From the NCBI RefSeq assembly GCF_002901845.1, contig NZ_PPQE01000028.1:140286-204285 (forward strand): a DNA stretch of 64,000 nt. Reading direction: 5' to 3'. A program made the translations under genes and the position numbers. The notes beneath the pieces were generated by a model, which was given only the letters and a program-made list of their open reading frames with translations, made no database searches and was not told the DNA's origin. Positions within the stretch are counted from its first letter, which is position 1, and each line of letters opens with the position of its first letter. This document shows positions 45,615-54,258 of this stretch, piece after piece. The stretch comes from Staphylococcus hominis subsp. hominis. Lineage in GTDB: Bacteria > Bacillota > Bacilli > Staphylococcales > Staphylococcaceae.

Positions 45615-46610
45615 TTATTTAAATATTATAGAAGTAACTAAGAGAGTCACACCAGACAGACAAATTGAAGTTATACATATCACTATGAAAGGTTTAAGTG
45701 CCTTTGAAATAACTTCTTTTAAAACGATATTCAATCCTAGAGCAACCATCGCCATTAACATACATACCGTTGTAATAACATTTATAATATTCATAAGTAA
45801 TGAAGGAATAGGAACAAATGTATTGATAAAAGCCATTATGATAAATCCAATGAGAAAGTAAGGAATATCGATTTTTTGTTGTACTTGGCTTGAGTGTGAC
45901 TTATAACGCATATACAAAATTAAGCCAATGCTTAATGGAATAAGTAAAAACACACGGCCTAATTTTCCAAGTAAAGCAAATGTCATTGCCTCTGGCCCGC
46001 CAATATCTGCTGCTAAGACGACATGAGCGATTTCATGCAAACTCACACCTGCCCAAGCGCCATAAGTTATAGTAGGTATGTTAAAAATAGCCTCGATAGC
46101 TGTATAAATAAGTGCAAATATAGTTCCAACTAGTGCAATAATACCTACACTTATTGCAATATCTTTTTCTTTAGATTTAAGAATAGGGGCCGTTGCTGCA
46201 ATAGCTGCAGCTCCACATACACCTGTTCCGATGGCAAGTAATATAGATATCGGCTTACTTCCTTTAATCAATGTATTAAGAATTAAAGTTAGACTTATAG
46301 CAAAAAGAATAACACCGATATCAATAAGTAGTAATTTCCAGCCTTTACCTAGAATATCCCCCATATTTAATTTTAATCCATATAAGATAATCGCAAATTT
46401 TAATAAACGTTTCGATGCAAACGTAATACCTGGGCGAATATGTTCAGGATAACCTATGACTTGGCGATATATCATCGCAAAAATGATGGCAATAGCTAAT
46501 GCCCCAATCGTATGTAAAATAGGAAATTCAGCTAATATATAACTGATCATTGCGATTATAAATGTAAACATAATACCTTTCATAAATGAAGGCTGCATTA
46601 TTGATTTCAT
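45615..46610 (-). CDS. yeiH: YeiH-family putative sulfate exporter
   Basis: A 331-aa membrane protein with about 9-10 hydrophobic segments and the UPF0324/YeiH blocks ALAIAIIFAMIYRQ, ILLAIGTGVCGAAAIAATAPI and GAWAGVSLHEIAHVVLA. Members are predicted to export sulfate or sulfite-like anions; direct evidence is limited. ATG 46610 follows GAGGTGA with 9-nt spacing. It is divergent from a LysR regulator, the same arrangement as yeiE-yeiH in enterobacteria. Confidence 0.88.
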   Translation of the reverse strand: MKSIMQPSFMKGIMFTFIIAMISYILAEFPILHTIGALAIAIIFAMIYRQVIGYPEHIRPGITFASKRLLKFAIILYGLKLNMGDILGKGWKLLLIDIGVILFAISLTLILNTLIKGSKPISILLAIGTGVCGAAAIAATAPILKSKEKDIAISVGIIALVGTIFALIYTAIEAIFNIPTITYGAWAGVSLHEIAHVVLAADIGGPEAMTFALLGKLGRVFLLIPLSIGLILYMRYKSHSSQVQQKIDIPYFLIGFIIMAFINTFVPIPSLLMNIINVITTVCMLMAMVALGLNIVLKEVISKALKPFIVICITSICLSGVTLLVTSIIFK

Positions 46611-46641
46611 ATGTACGTTCACCTCGATATGAAATCTTAGC

Positions 46642-46659
46642 ACGTTATTGTTATAACGT
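46642..46659. promoter_or_regulatory. Inverted repeat between yeiH and the LysR gene
   Basis: ACGTTAT / ATAACGT arms are separated by 4 nt in the 114-base divergent intergenic region. A LysR-type binding site is plausible, for control of both genes. Confidence 0.55.
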
Positions 46660-46724
46660 TAAATAAATTATTAGTATAGTGTATATATCAAAAATGTTAT
46701 ATTAAACTTAAAGGAGAATGATGC

Positions 46725-47546
46725 ATGGATCCGTACAAGGTATTAATTGAAGTAATGAAAACAGAAAGCTTTACTAGAGCAGCAGAACATTTATATACTT
46801 CGCAACCTTCTGTGAGCCGTGATATTAAACGTTTAGAATTAAAATATCATGTTAAAATATTTGAATTTAAGTCTCCCTACTTAAAATTAACTAGAGATGG
46901 CGAAAAGCTATTACAATATGCATTGAAACGGGAAAGTATTGAACAAGAATTATGGCAAAACTTAACATCGGAATCTGAAATCATCTCAGGTACTTTAACA
47001 ATTGGAAGCAGTTATACATATGGTGAATATTTATTATCAGAACAACTTACTAGTCTTATGCAACAATATCCTAAGTTACATATTCATTTACGTGTTAATA
47101 ATTCAGATTCTGTTATAAATGATATTAAACACAACAGAGTAGATATAGGTATTGTAGAAAAGGAAATTCAAGATAATGCAATAGAATGTAAGAAAATAAT
47201 GGAAGACGAAATGGTGTATATTTACAAAAAGTCGCTTCAACCTAGAATGGATATATGTTTCGTTAGAGAAAAAGGGTCTGGAACAAGGTTTTATCAGGAA
47301 GTAGGTCTTTCTGAGTTAAAATTAAATCCATATTTGATAGAAATTAATAATATTAAGATTATCAAACAAATGGTAGAGGCTGGAAATGGGTTTGCGATTA
47401 TTTCAAAATCAGCAATTCATCCCGAGGATTATGAAAAATTAATGATAACAACTTTAAATGTGAAACGTCACTATTACCTTGCTCAACATGTTGATAAATA
47501 TATTGATAAAAATATTAGAGCTGTCATTGAAATGATTATGAAGTAG
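46725..47546 (+). CDS. LysR-family regulator of yeiH
   Basis: A 273-aa LysR-type protein with N-terminal helix-turn-helix (ESFTRAAEHLYTSQPSVSRDIKRLE, residues 13-37), a linker helix and a periplasmic-binding-type effector domain from about residue 88. Divergent to the YeiH gene, it likely controls the exporter in response to a sulfur compound or a similar anion. That role is inferred from gene order; the family and fold are clear. An AAAGGAG site precedes the ATG, and a terminator follows. Confidence 0.9.
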   Translation: MDPYKVLIEVMKTESFTRAAEHLYTSQPSVSRDIKRLELKYHVKIFEFKSPYLKLTRDGEKLLQYALKRESIEQELWQNLTSESEIISGTLTIGSSYTYGEYLLSEQLTSLMQQYPKLHIHLRVNNSDSVINDIKHNRVDIGIVEKEIQDNAIECKKIMEDEMVYIYKKSLQPRMDICFVREKGSGTRFYQEVGLSELKLNPYLIEINNIKIIKQMVEAGNGFAIISKSAIHPEDYEKLMITTLNVKRHYYLAQHVDKYIDKNIRAVIEMIMK

Positions 47547-47553
47547 AGTATAT

Positions 47554-47598
47554 AAAAAAGGTGGATCTTTCTAAAGATTGAAAGGTCCAACTTTTTTA
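47554..47598 (+). terminator. Terminator after the LysR gene
   Basis: AAAAAAGGTGGATCTTTC pairs with GAAAGGTCCAACTTTTTT (few mismatches), then T. It is also close to the convergent DJ-1 gene end. Confidence 0.8.
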
Positions 47599-47616
47599 TT
47601 AACACTGCGGGGTGTC

Positions 47617-48303
47617 TTATTTATTGTTTTTTAATTCTAAGAATTTTTCAGCTACAGCTTTACCAGATTGTGGATTTTGACCTGTAATCACATGACCGTC
47701 AATAACAGCGAATTGACTCCAGTTGTCACCTTTTTCGTAATGTGCACCACGATTTTTAAGTTCATCTTCTGTTAAATAAGGAACTTTATCTGCTAAGCCA
47801 ACTGCTTCTTCTTCAGTATTAGAGAAACCAGTTACAGTTTTACCATTAATAATAGAATTACCTTCACTATCTGTGACATTTAATAGGCCGATAGCACCAT
47901 GGCATACAGAAGAAACTGCACCGTTATTTTCATAAATTTTACGTGTTAATTCCTGTAAATCTTTATTATCTTTGAAGTCCCAAATTGTTCCGTGACCACC
48001 TGCGTAATAGATAATATCATAATCTTCAGCACGTACGGCATCTGGTGTAAGTGTACTACCAAGACGTGTCATGAAGTCTTTATCTTGATAATATTTCCAA
48101 TCTAATTCAGACATCATATCTTCTTGTAGACTTGCAGGATCGATAGCTGTATAGCCACCTTCTGGACTAATATAATCGATATCATAACCATTTTTGTATA
48201 ATACATCTGCAAAGTGAACGACTTCACCCAACCATAATCCAGTTGGACGATTCATATCAGGATATTTTGAAACGCTTGTAACTACAACTAATGCTTTACT
48301 CAT
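47617..48303 (-). CDS. DJ-1/PfpI superfamily protein, Hsp31-like
   Basis: A 228-aa class I glutamine amidotransferase-like protein with nucleophile Cys134-His135 in SSVCHGAIG, the conserved YYAGGHG near residue 100 and an acidic residue in the SPEGGY region. Its length and the motif WLGEVVHFADVLYKNGYDID resemble the Hsp31/YDR533c-like glyoxalase III and chaperone branch. It may detoxify methylglyoxal or protect proteins in stress. The start at 48303 follows AGGAGGT, an ideal site; the frame runs on upstream without support. Confidence 0.88.
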   Translation of the reverse strand: MSKALVVVTSVSKYPDMNRPTGLWLGEVVHFADVLYKNGYDIDYISPEGGYTAIDPASLQEDMMSELDWKYYQDKDFMTRLGSTLTPDAVRAEDYDIIYYAGGHGTIWDFKDNKDLQELTRKIYENNGAVSSVCHGAIGLLNVTDSEGNSIINGKTVTGFSNTEEEAVGLADKVPYLTEDELKNRGAHYEKGDNWSQFAVIDGHVITGQNPQSGKAVAEKFLELKNNK

Positions 48304-48499
48304 TGTATACCTCCTAAATTGTTTACGTAATTCATAATTACCCATTTTTAAAGAGGAATAACACATACTAGGTATATTTTTTATATTAAAATTATAAATT
48401 AATGTGATTGAAAATAATTTTGCAAAAGTTGTTTGAAAAATCTTAATGGTGGTACATACTAATATACAATTTACCAATTCTATGAATTCGTAAAAGTAT
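48304..48499. other. Upstream region of the DJ-1 gene
   Basis: No open frame is supported. It probably carries the DJ-1 gene promoter on the minus strand. Confidence 0.4.
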
Positions 48500-48531
48500 C
48501 CTCACTAGTCAATAGATTAGTGAGGTTTTTT
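48500..48531 (+). terminator. Orphan + strand terminator
   Basis: CCTCACTA / TAGTGAGG stem is followed by six T on the + strand. No + strand gene ends here; the nearest gene is the divergent DJ-1 gene. Confidence 0.65.
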
Positions 48532-48607
48532 GTGTTCTAATGATAGATAAATTATACTTGTAGTGATCTTTAAATATAATTTTAAATATAAAAAAGGAGA
48601 GATAATA

Positions 48608-49120
48608 ATGGCCCAAGATAGTGGAAAATTAAATTGGTCAAGTTTAATCATTGGTACGCTATTACTGATTATTGCCGTGGTTATATTTAGTAATCCAGTT
48701 CAAAACTTCTATACACTGACTTGGCTGATTGGCTTACTCATTATGGTAGGCGGTGTCATTCAACTTTTATTCCGTCGTACGGCAAAAAAACTCGTAGGAG
48801 TAAATACAAAATTAATTTTAATTAATGGTATTATCGATTTAATTTTTGGTATTCTTGTTGTATTTAATGTTGGAGCAAGTTCAGTATTCTTTGTATTTAT
48901 GTTTGCGTTTTGGTTTATTTTCAGTTCGGTTATCGGTCTGTTTACACTATCACAACAACATCAATTACGTGGTTTATCAATTATCGTAAATATCCTAGGG
49001 ATTATTTTAGGGATGATCTTATTATTTAATCCAATGATGGGTATGATTTTTGTTTCAACCTTAATCGCATTTACATTCGCAGTCCTAGGTGTGACATACG
49101 TTATTGAGGGTCTAGCATAA
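48608..49120 (+). CDS. HdeD-like membrane protein (DUF308)
   Basis: A 170-aa protein with six hydrophobic segments. The repeated short GLLIMVGGVIQLLF / FGILVVFNVGASSVFF / LGIILGMILLFNPM pattern is that of HdeD/DUF308 proteins, linked to acid resistance in enterobacteria but of unknown role here. ATG 48608 has AAAAGGAGAG 7 nt upstream. The gene is monocistronic with its own terminator. Confidence 0.85.
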   Translation: MAQDSGKLNWSSLIIGTLLLIIAVVIFSNPVQNFYTLTWLIGLLIMVGGVIQLLFRRTAKKLVGVNTKLILINGIIDLIFGILVVFNVGASSVFFVFMFAFWFIFSSVIGLFTLSQQHQLRGLSIIVNILGIILGMILLFNPMMGMIFVSTLIAFTFAVLGVTYVIEGLA

Positions 49121-49147
49121 TATATGTATTCAAACATATTAAATTTT

Positions 49148-49182
49148 AAACTCTTCACTGATGTAAAAGTGAGGAGTTTTTC
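49148..49182 (+). terminator. Terminator after the HdeD-like gene
   Basis: AAACTCTTCAC / GTGAGGAGTTT stem with one wobble, then TTTTT. Confidence 0.85.
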
Positions 49183-49297
49183 GCTTAAAAAGCGTGTCTA
49201 CTGCGTTGAATGAAAAGTAAAGTTGATATACAGAATATAACGTAAGTATTAGAATGATAATTGATAAAACACATGAACATGTTTAGGAGGAACTATC

Positions 49298-50494
49298 GTG
49301 AATTACAATTTTGATGAAATCATTGATCGTCGTTATACAAATTCAATGAATGTGGAAGGCTACAAAGGTTATCTTTTTGGTAATGCAGATACGTCAGATT
49401 TAAAAGATAATGATGAATTGATTCGTATGTGGGTAGCAGATATGGACTTTGGTACACCAGAAGTCGTATTAAATGCGATTCGTGAACGTTTAAATAAGAA
49501 AATTTTAGGTTACACAAACGTCTTCGGTTCTGAATATTATGAAGCTTTTGTATCTTGGACAAAGAAACGTTATGGTTTCACTTTTCCTCAAGAGTACCTC
49601 GTATTCTCTCACGGTATTGTGGCTGGGTTAATTGAACTTGTAGGTTATATTTGTGATAAGGATGATAAAGCATTAATTGTTACGCCGAGTTATGGACCAT
49701 TTAAAATGGCATGTGATAAAAATCATATTTCAACAGTATATTCTCCACTAATCAATCATCATGGATATTATGAGATTGATTTTGATGATGTACGTAAAAA
49801 AGTAGAAACAGAAAATATTAAATTATGCATTTTTGCGAATCCACATAATCCAACGGGACGTGTCTGGTCAGAAGAAGAGTTATCCACATTAGGTCAAATT
49901 ATGAAAGAGAATGATGTATGGCTCATTTCAGATGAAATCCATTGTGATATCAAACGTTCAGGTCAATCACATACCCCATTTGCCAAAGCTGTCCCTGATT
50001 ACGACAAAATCATTACAACTATGTCTCAAAGTAAAGCTTTCAACATTGCAGGTTTGATGTTTTCAAATATCATTATTCAAAATGAATCGCTTCTAAAAAC
50101 TTGGAATACACATCACTTTGGTACGGAAAATCCTCTAAGTGTGGTTGCCACGCAAGCTGCTTATGAAAAAGGCGAAGATTGGTTACAAGCAATGAATCAT
50201 TATTTAGACGATAACTTTAACTATTTAGCAGATTTCCTAGAAAAAGAACTACCACATGCAGAGTTTAAAATTCCAGAGGCAACGTATTTAGCTTGGGTAG
50301 ATTTAAGCTATTATATTAAAGAAAAAGATATTGATGAATCAATGGCGAAATTCTTTATTAAAAACGCTGGTGTTATCATTGAAGGCGCAGAGCAATTTGT
50401 TCATAACGCAGAGGGTCATATTAGAATTAATATTGCAGTTCCTAGAGAAGTGATGAAAAAGGGACTACAGAAAATAAAAGCGGCTTTAGTTTAA
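49298..50494 (+). CDS. patB: PLP-dependent cysteine-S-conjugate beta-lyase, MalY/PatB type
   Basis: A 398-aa fold-type I aminotransferase-like enzyme. Lys246 in TTMSQSKAFNIAGL should bind PLP, with Asp212 (SDEIHCDI) and Asn184 (ANPHNPTG) as cofactor contacts. MalY/PatB enzymes cleave the C-S bond of cystathionine or S-conjugates to thiol, pyruvate and ammonia. In some skin staphylococci a PatB enzyme releases odorous thioalcohols from Cys-Gly conjugates; whether this protein does so cannot be seen. AGGAGGAAC precedes the ATG. An AhpD-like gene follows 16 bases later in the same operon. Confidence 0.9.
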   Translation: MNYNFDEIIDRRYTNSMNVEGYKGYLFGNADTSDLKDNDELIRMWVADMDFGTPEVVLNAIRERLNKKILGYTNVFGSEYYEAFVSWTKKRYGFTFPQEYLVFSHGIVAGLIELVGYICDKDDKALIVTPSYGPFKMACDKNHISTVYSPLINHHGYYEIDFDDVRKKVETENIKLCIFANPHNPTGRVWSEEELSTLGQIMKENDVWLISDEIHCDIKRSGQSHTPFAKAVPDYDKIITTMSQSKAFNIAGLMFSNIIIQNESLLKTWNTHHFGTENPLSVVATQAAYEKGEDWLQAMNHYLDDNFNYLADFLEKELPHAEFKIPEATYLAWVDLSYYIKEKDIDESMAKFFIKNAGVIIEGAEQFVHNAEGHIRINIAVPREVMKKGLQKIKAALV

Positions 50495-50510
50495 ATAGGA
50501 GGGACATATC

Positions 50511-50918
50511 ATGGCTATTATTGAACCCTCACACATAGGTCATACACCATTTCAACAATTATTAGGTCATCACGAAGACATTATGAAGACGTGGTCAGCA
50601 TTGAGTGACACACTAGAAAATACTAGCGCGTTAAACGCAGAACTTAAAGAAGAGATACGCCGTATGCTAGCTCAGAAAAATGGTTGCCAATATTGTAAAG
50701 CAAAAGGCAAGCCTACCGGGAGTCTAACAGATGAAAAATCAGCAATATGTATAGGATTTACAGAAGTCTATATCAAATTGGGAGATCAAATACCTACAAC
50801 GTACACAGAGGTCTTAACGTCTCATTTATCAGATAAAGAAATTGTCGAACTTATTACGTTCATCACATTTACAAATGCCCAACAACAATTTGGTGCGATG
50901 ATGAAATTAGAACCTTAA
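50511..50918 (+). CDS. AhpD/carboxymuconolactone decarboxylase-like protein
   Basis: A 135-aa all-helical protein with a redox CxxC motif in NGCQYCKAKGKP (about residues 58-61), as in the AhpD-like CMD family. Such proteins act as thiol peroxidases or handle thiol adducts. It starts 16 bases after the C-S lyase stop behind AGGAGGGA, so the two are co-transcribed; a joint role in thiol metabolism is plausible. A bidirectional terminator follows. Confidence 0.82.
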   Translation: MAIIEPSHIGHTPFQQLLGHHEDIMKTWSALSDTLENTSALNAELKEEIRRMLAQKNGCQYCKAKGKPTGSLTDEKSAICIGFTEVYIKLGDQIPTTYTEVLTSHLSDKEIVELITFITFTNAQQQFGAMMKLEP

Positions 50919-50921
50919 ATA

Positions 50922-50955
50922 AAAGGACTCTAGCTTAGGTTAGAGTCCTTTAATA
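50922..50955. terminator. Bidirectional terminator
   Basis: AAAGGACTCTA / TAGAGTCCTTT perfect 11-bp stem between the convergent AhpD-like gene and cadD. Confidence 0.88.
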
Positions 50956-50963
50956 ATTTTCAT

Positions 50964-51581
50964 TTAAAATAACATTCCCCAAATCGTCTGCAAGGTATGG
51001 TTTTCGATAATAATAAATAAACCAAGTCCAATATAGACCACTGCCATGATCCAACGACTGAACTTCTCTACAGTTTCTCCGATTTCAGGAATAGATGCAA
51101 GCTTCTGTGCAGTAAACACTAAGACATAGATTAAAACTAAAAAGACGATTAGTGTCACAATGAGTTCAGAGACGCTTAATGTGACAAAGTAAGGGACAAA
51201 TAATCCAATGTTATCTGCTCCGCAACTCGCGATCGTCACTAACGCCACCGTGCCAATTAGTTTAGTTAATCCGTGTTTGTCTAGTTCTTGTTTCGCTCTT
51301 TTTTCTCCTTCACAATCATCAAAAATAGCTACTTTTAATCCTAAATAGATAGGAATAAGACCAAGTAATCCTAAGATCCATTTTTCAGGTACATAATTTA
51401 AGACAAAGGCAAAGAATAAACTTACGACAATCAATGTCACAGATCCTACATATTGACCGATATAAATATTTCTATATTCTTTTTTTGTCTGTGCTCGCGC
51501 GAAAAAAATAAGCAAAATAACAAGTAAGTCGACTGCAGTTGCGATATACAATATCGCAGCAGTAATGATAGTTTGAATCAT
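50964..51581 (-). CDS. cadD: CadD-type cadmium resistance transporter
   Basis: A 205-aa membrane protein with about five to six hydrophobic segments. It fits the CadD family in length, in the start IITAAILYIATAVDLLVILLIFFARA, and in the block TIASCGADNIGLFVPYF. CadD confers low-level cadmium export. In plasmids it is usually paired with the regulator CadX, which is absent here. AGGACAG lies ahead of the ATG. It is a chromosomal single gene. Confidence 0.88.
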   Translation of the reverse strand: MIQTIITAAILYIATAVDLLVILLIFFARAQTKKEYRNIYIGQYVGSVTLIVVSLFFAFVLNYVPEKWILGLLGLIPIYLGLKVAIFDDCEGEKRAKQELDKHGLTKLIGTVALVTIASCGADNIGLFVPYFVTLSVSELIVTLIVFLVLIYVLVFTAQKLASIPEIGETVEKFSRWIMAVVYIGLGLFIIIENHTLQTIWGMLF

Positions 51582-51726
51582 AGTTTAACTGTCCTTTTAA
51601 AAGTGATATTGAATAAAGTATAACGTATTTCAAATAAGAATTATATAGATTTTATTTTAAAATTTTCACCAAATTTTTAATGTCTACTTGCATGGAAAAA
51701 ATAAAAAAAAATAAATACTAAATAAT

Positions 51727-51785
51727 TTGAAAATTCAAAATATAAAGTGTAAAATGAAAATGAAGAGATTAGAAATCGCTTACAA
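51727..51785 (+). promoter_or_regulatory. Vegetative promoter and cre site of the aco operon
   Basis: A -35 TTGAAA (51727-51732), a 17-nt spacer and a -10 TAAAAT (51750-51755) are followed by a cre-like TAGAAATCGCTTACAA at 51770-51785 (14 of 16 matches). A roadblock by CcpA just after the start site would repress acetoin use in glucose. There is no sigma-54 type -24/-12 element. Confidence 0.65.
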
Positions 51786-51841
51786 AAATCTCTTTATATT
51801 AAAAATAATAAAAGTTCTCTTATGGAAGGAGGCGTTCATTC

Positions 51842-53194
51842 ATGAGTGAATCATATGATTTGATTGTGATTGGTGCAGGACCTGGAGGCTATGTATCAGC
51901 CATTCGTGCCGCGCAATTAGGTAAAAAGGTGGCAGTCATTGAAAAATTCAATGCTGGAGGCACTTGTTTAAATGTGGGTTGCATTCCATCTAAAACATTA
52001 TTAGAACACGGGGAAAAAGCACATAGCATTCAAGTTGCTAATGACTGGGGAATGACGACGAAAGAATTAAATATCGATTTTCCTAAATTTGTACAACGTA
52101 AAAAGAAAGTGGTACAAACACTTACGGGTGGCGTTAAACAGTTACTAAAGAAAAACAAAGTAGCTTATATTGAGGGAGAAGCAAGCATTTCAAAAGACTT
52201 AAACGTAAAAGTAAATAATGAAACGTATCAAGGTAAAGATATTATTTTAGCGACAGGTAGTAAACCATTTGTACCACCTATTGATGGATTAGATAACGTC
52301 GATTATGAAACAACAGATACATTTTTCGATTTAAAACAACTACCTAAACAATTAGCAGTGATTGGCGGTGGTGTCATCGCAACAGAACTCGCTTCATCAA
52401 TGGCTGATCTTGGCGTGAACGTAACCATTGTTGAAGTGGCAGATGATATTTTACTTACTGAAATTGATGATACACGTGAGTTATTAAAATCTCATTTAGA
52501 AAATCAAGACATTAACATTATTACAAAGGCGAAAATTAAAACAGTAGATAAAACTAAAATTGTACTTGATGGTCAAGATGACGTCAGCTTCGACACGTTA
52601 CTTGTCGCGACAGGTAGACAACCGAATACACAAGTGGCTAAAGATTTAAATTTAGAGATGGATGGAAAGTTCTTTAAAGTCGATGACCATTATCAAACAA
52701 GTCAAAAACATGTCTATGCGATTGGTGATTTAGTCAAAGGTTATCAACTTGCACATGCTGCAAGTGCACATGGTATTCATGTAGCAGAAACACTTGCTGG
52801 AGAACACCCACCACTTGTTCGTCAAGAGAACATTACACGTTGTATTTATACACGACTTGAAGCGGCATCCATTGGCTTATCAGAAGAGCAAGCCAAAGAA
52901 GCGGGATATGATGTGAAAGTCACACAATCAGCGTTTCAAGGTAATGCGAAGGCGCTCATTAAAGGGGAAAATGAAGGAATTATAAAATTAGTTATTGATC
53001 AAACATATGGGGAAATACTCGGCGCCTTTATTGTAGGACCTCATGCGACAGATTTAATTGGCGAAGTCCTAGGAGTAAAAGCGTCAGAAGGTACCATCTA
53101 TGAATTATCCGAAATAATTCAACCACATCCAGCATTATTAGAAGCGATTGGCGAAGGTGCGGATGCATACTTTGGTTCTGCAATTCACATGTAG
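51842..53194 (+). CDS. acoL: Dihydrolipoyl dehydrogenase (E3) of the acetoin dehydrogenase complex
   Basis: A 450-aa FAD flavoprotein that reoxidises the lipoyl arm with NAD+. FAD motif GAGPGGYVSA (residues 11-20), redox Cys42 and Cys47 in GGTCLNVGCIPSK, NAD motif IGGGVIATELASSM, and the C-terminal His-Glu dyad in IIQPHPALLEAIGEG. It is the first gene of the operon, followed 41 bases later by the E1 alpha gene. In many Bacilli the E3 gene is last, so the order is notable. Confidence 0.93.
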   Translation: MSESYDLIVIGAGPGGYVSAIRAAQLGKKVAVIEKFNAGGTCLNVGCIPSKTLLEHGEKAHSIQVANDWGMTTKELNIDFPKFVQRKKKVVQTLTGGVKQLLKKNKVAYIEGEASISKDLNVKVNNETYQGKDIILATGSKPFVPPIDGLDNVDYETTDTFFDLKQLPKQLAVIGGGVIATELASSMADLGVNVTIVEVADDILLTEIDDTRELLKSHLENQDINIITKAKIKTVDKTKIVLDGQDDVSFDTLLVATGRQPNTQVAKDLNLEMDGKFFKVDDHYQTSQKHVYAIGDLVKGYQLAHAASAHGIHVAETLAGEHPPLVRQENITRCIYTRLEAASIGLSEEQAKEAGYDVKVTQSAFQGNAKALIKGENEGIIKLVIDQTYGEILGAFIVGPHATDLIGEVLGVKASEGTIYELSEIIQPHPALLEAIGEGADAYFGSAIHM

Positions 53195-53235
53195 TTATTA
53201 CACTTACGCCCTATGAAAGATAGGAGGAATTGACA

Positions 53236-54189
53236 ATGAAAATGGAAAAAGAACAAGCACGTTGGATTTATAAAACAATGAATGAAATTCGATTTTTTGA
53301 AGAGAAGGTACACAAAATTTTTAGTGATGGTCAAATCCCAGGATTTGTACATTTATATGTCGGTGAAGAAGCCGTTGCCACAGGTGTCATGTCACAACTG
53401 ACTGACGATGATTATATTACAAGTACACACCGTGGTCATGGACATGCTATCGCAAAAGGTTGCGATTTAAACGGTATGATGGCAGAAATCATGGGTAAAC
53501 GTGATGGTTTAGGTCATGGTAAAGGTGGCTCAATGCATGTTGCCGAAATTGACAAAGGGATGCTCGGTGCCAATGGTATCGTAGGTGGCGGTTTTGGTCT
53601 TGCGATTGGTGCAAGTATTTCAATTATTAACCAAGGTAAAGACAATGTGGCGGTATGCTTCTTTGGTGATGGTGCCGCAAATGAAGGAACATTCCATGAA
53701 GGTTTAAACTTCGCTTCAATTTTAAACTTGCCAGTTATCTTTGTCTGTGAGAACAACCAATTCGCTGAAGGTACGACACACGACTATGCAAGTGCATCTG
53801 AAACAATTGCAGAACGTGCTTCTGCATATAATATGCCAGGCGTACGTGTGGATGGCATGGATGTTTTAGACGTCTATCAAGCGACACAAGAAGCAGTAGA
53901 ACGTGCTAAAAAAGGTGAAGGTCCTACATTAATCGAATGTGATACGTATCGTAAATATGGTCACTTTGAAGGTGACGAACAAAAAGTTAAATCACCAGAT
54001 GATCGTAATGCAGATAAAAATGCCACTGTAGAATTCAGAAAACAAGCGATTGAAGAAGGTTGGTTAACTGAAGAAGAAGCAGATGATATTGAAAACACAG
54101 CTGAACAAGCCGTAGAAGATGCTGTGAAATTTGCGGACGAAAGTGAATTACCAGATGAAGATTCACTATACAAAGATGTTTTTGCATAA
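53236..54189 (+). CDS. acoA: Acetoin dehydrogenase E1 component, alpha subunit
   Basis: A 317-aa thiamine-diphosphate-dependent subunit. The TPP-binding motif GDGAANEGTFHEGLNF...CENN is at about residues 140-170, and GHGHAIAKG and GMDV are further conserved sites. It cleaves acetoin with AcoB to acetaldehyde and an acetyl group bound to the lipoyl arm. ATG 53236 has AGGAGG at the right distance; a TTG six bases upstream is less likely. Confidence 0.93.
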   Translation: MKMEKEQARWIYKTMNEIRFFEEKVHKIFSDGQIPGFVHLYVGEEAVATGVMSQLTDDDYITSTHRGHGHAIAKGCDLNGMMAEIMGKRDGLGHGKGGSMHVAEIDKGMLGANGIVGGGFGLAIGASISIINQGKDNVAVCFFGDGAANEGTFHEGLNFASILNLPVIFVCENNQFAEGTTHDYASASETIAERASAYNMPGVRVDGMDVLDVYQATQEAVERAKKGEGPTLIECDTYRKYGHFEGDEQKVKSPDDRNADKNATVEFRKQAIEEGWLTEEEADDIENTAEQAVEDAVKFADESELPDEDSLYKDVFA

Positions 54190-54258
54190 CAAACCTTTAA
54201 AGCACTAAAATGAAGAAATAGATAAGAACGAACCTAACCAGACGAGGAGGTTTTTACG

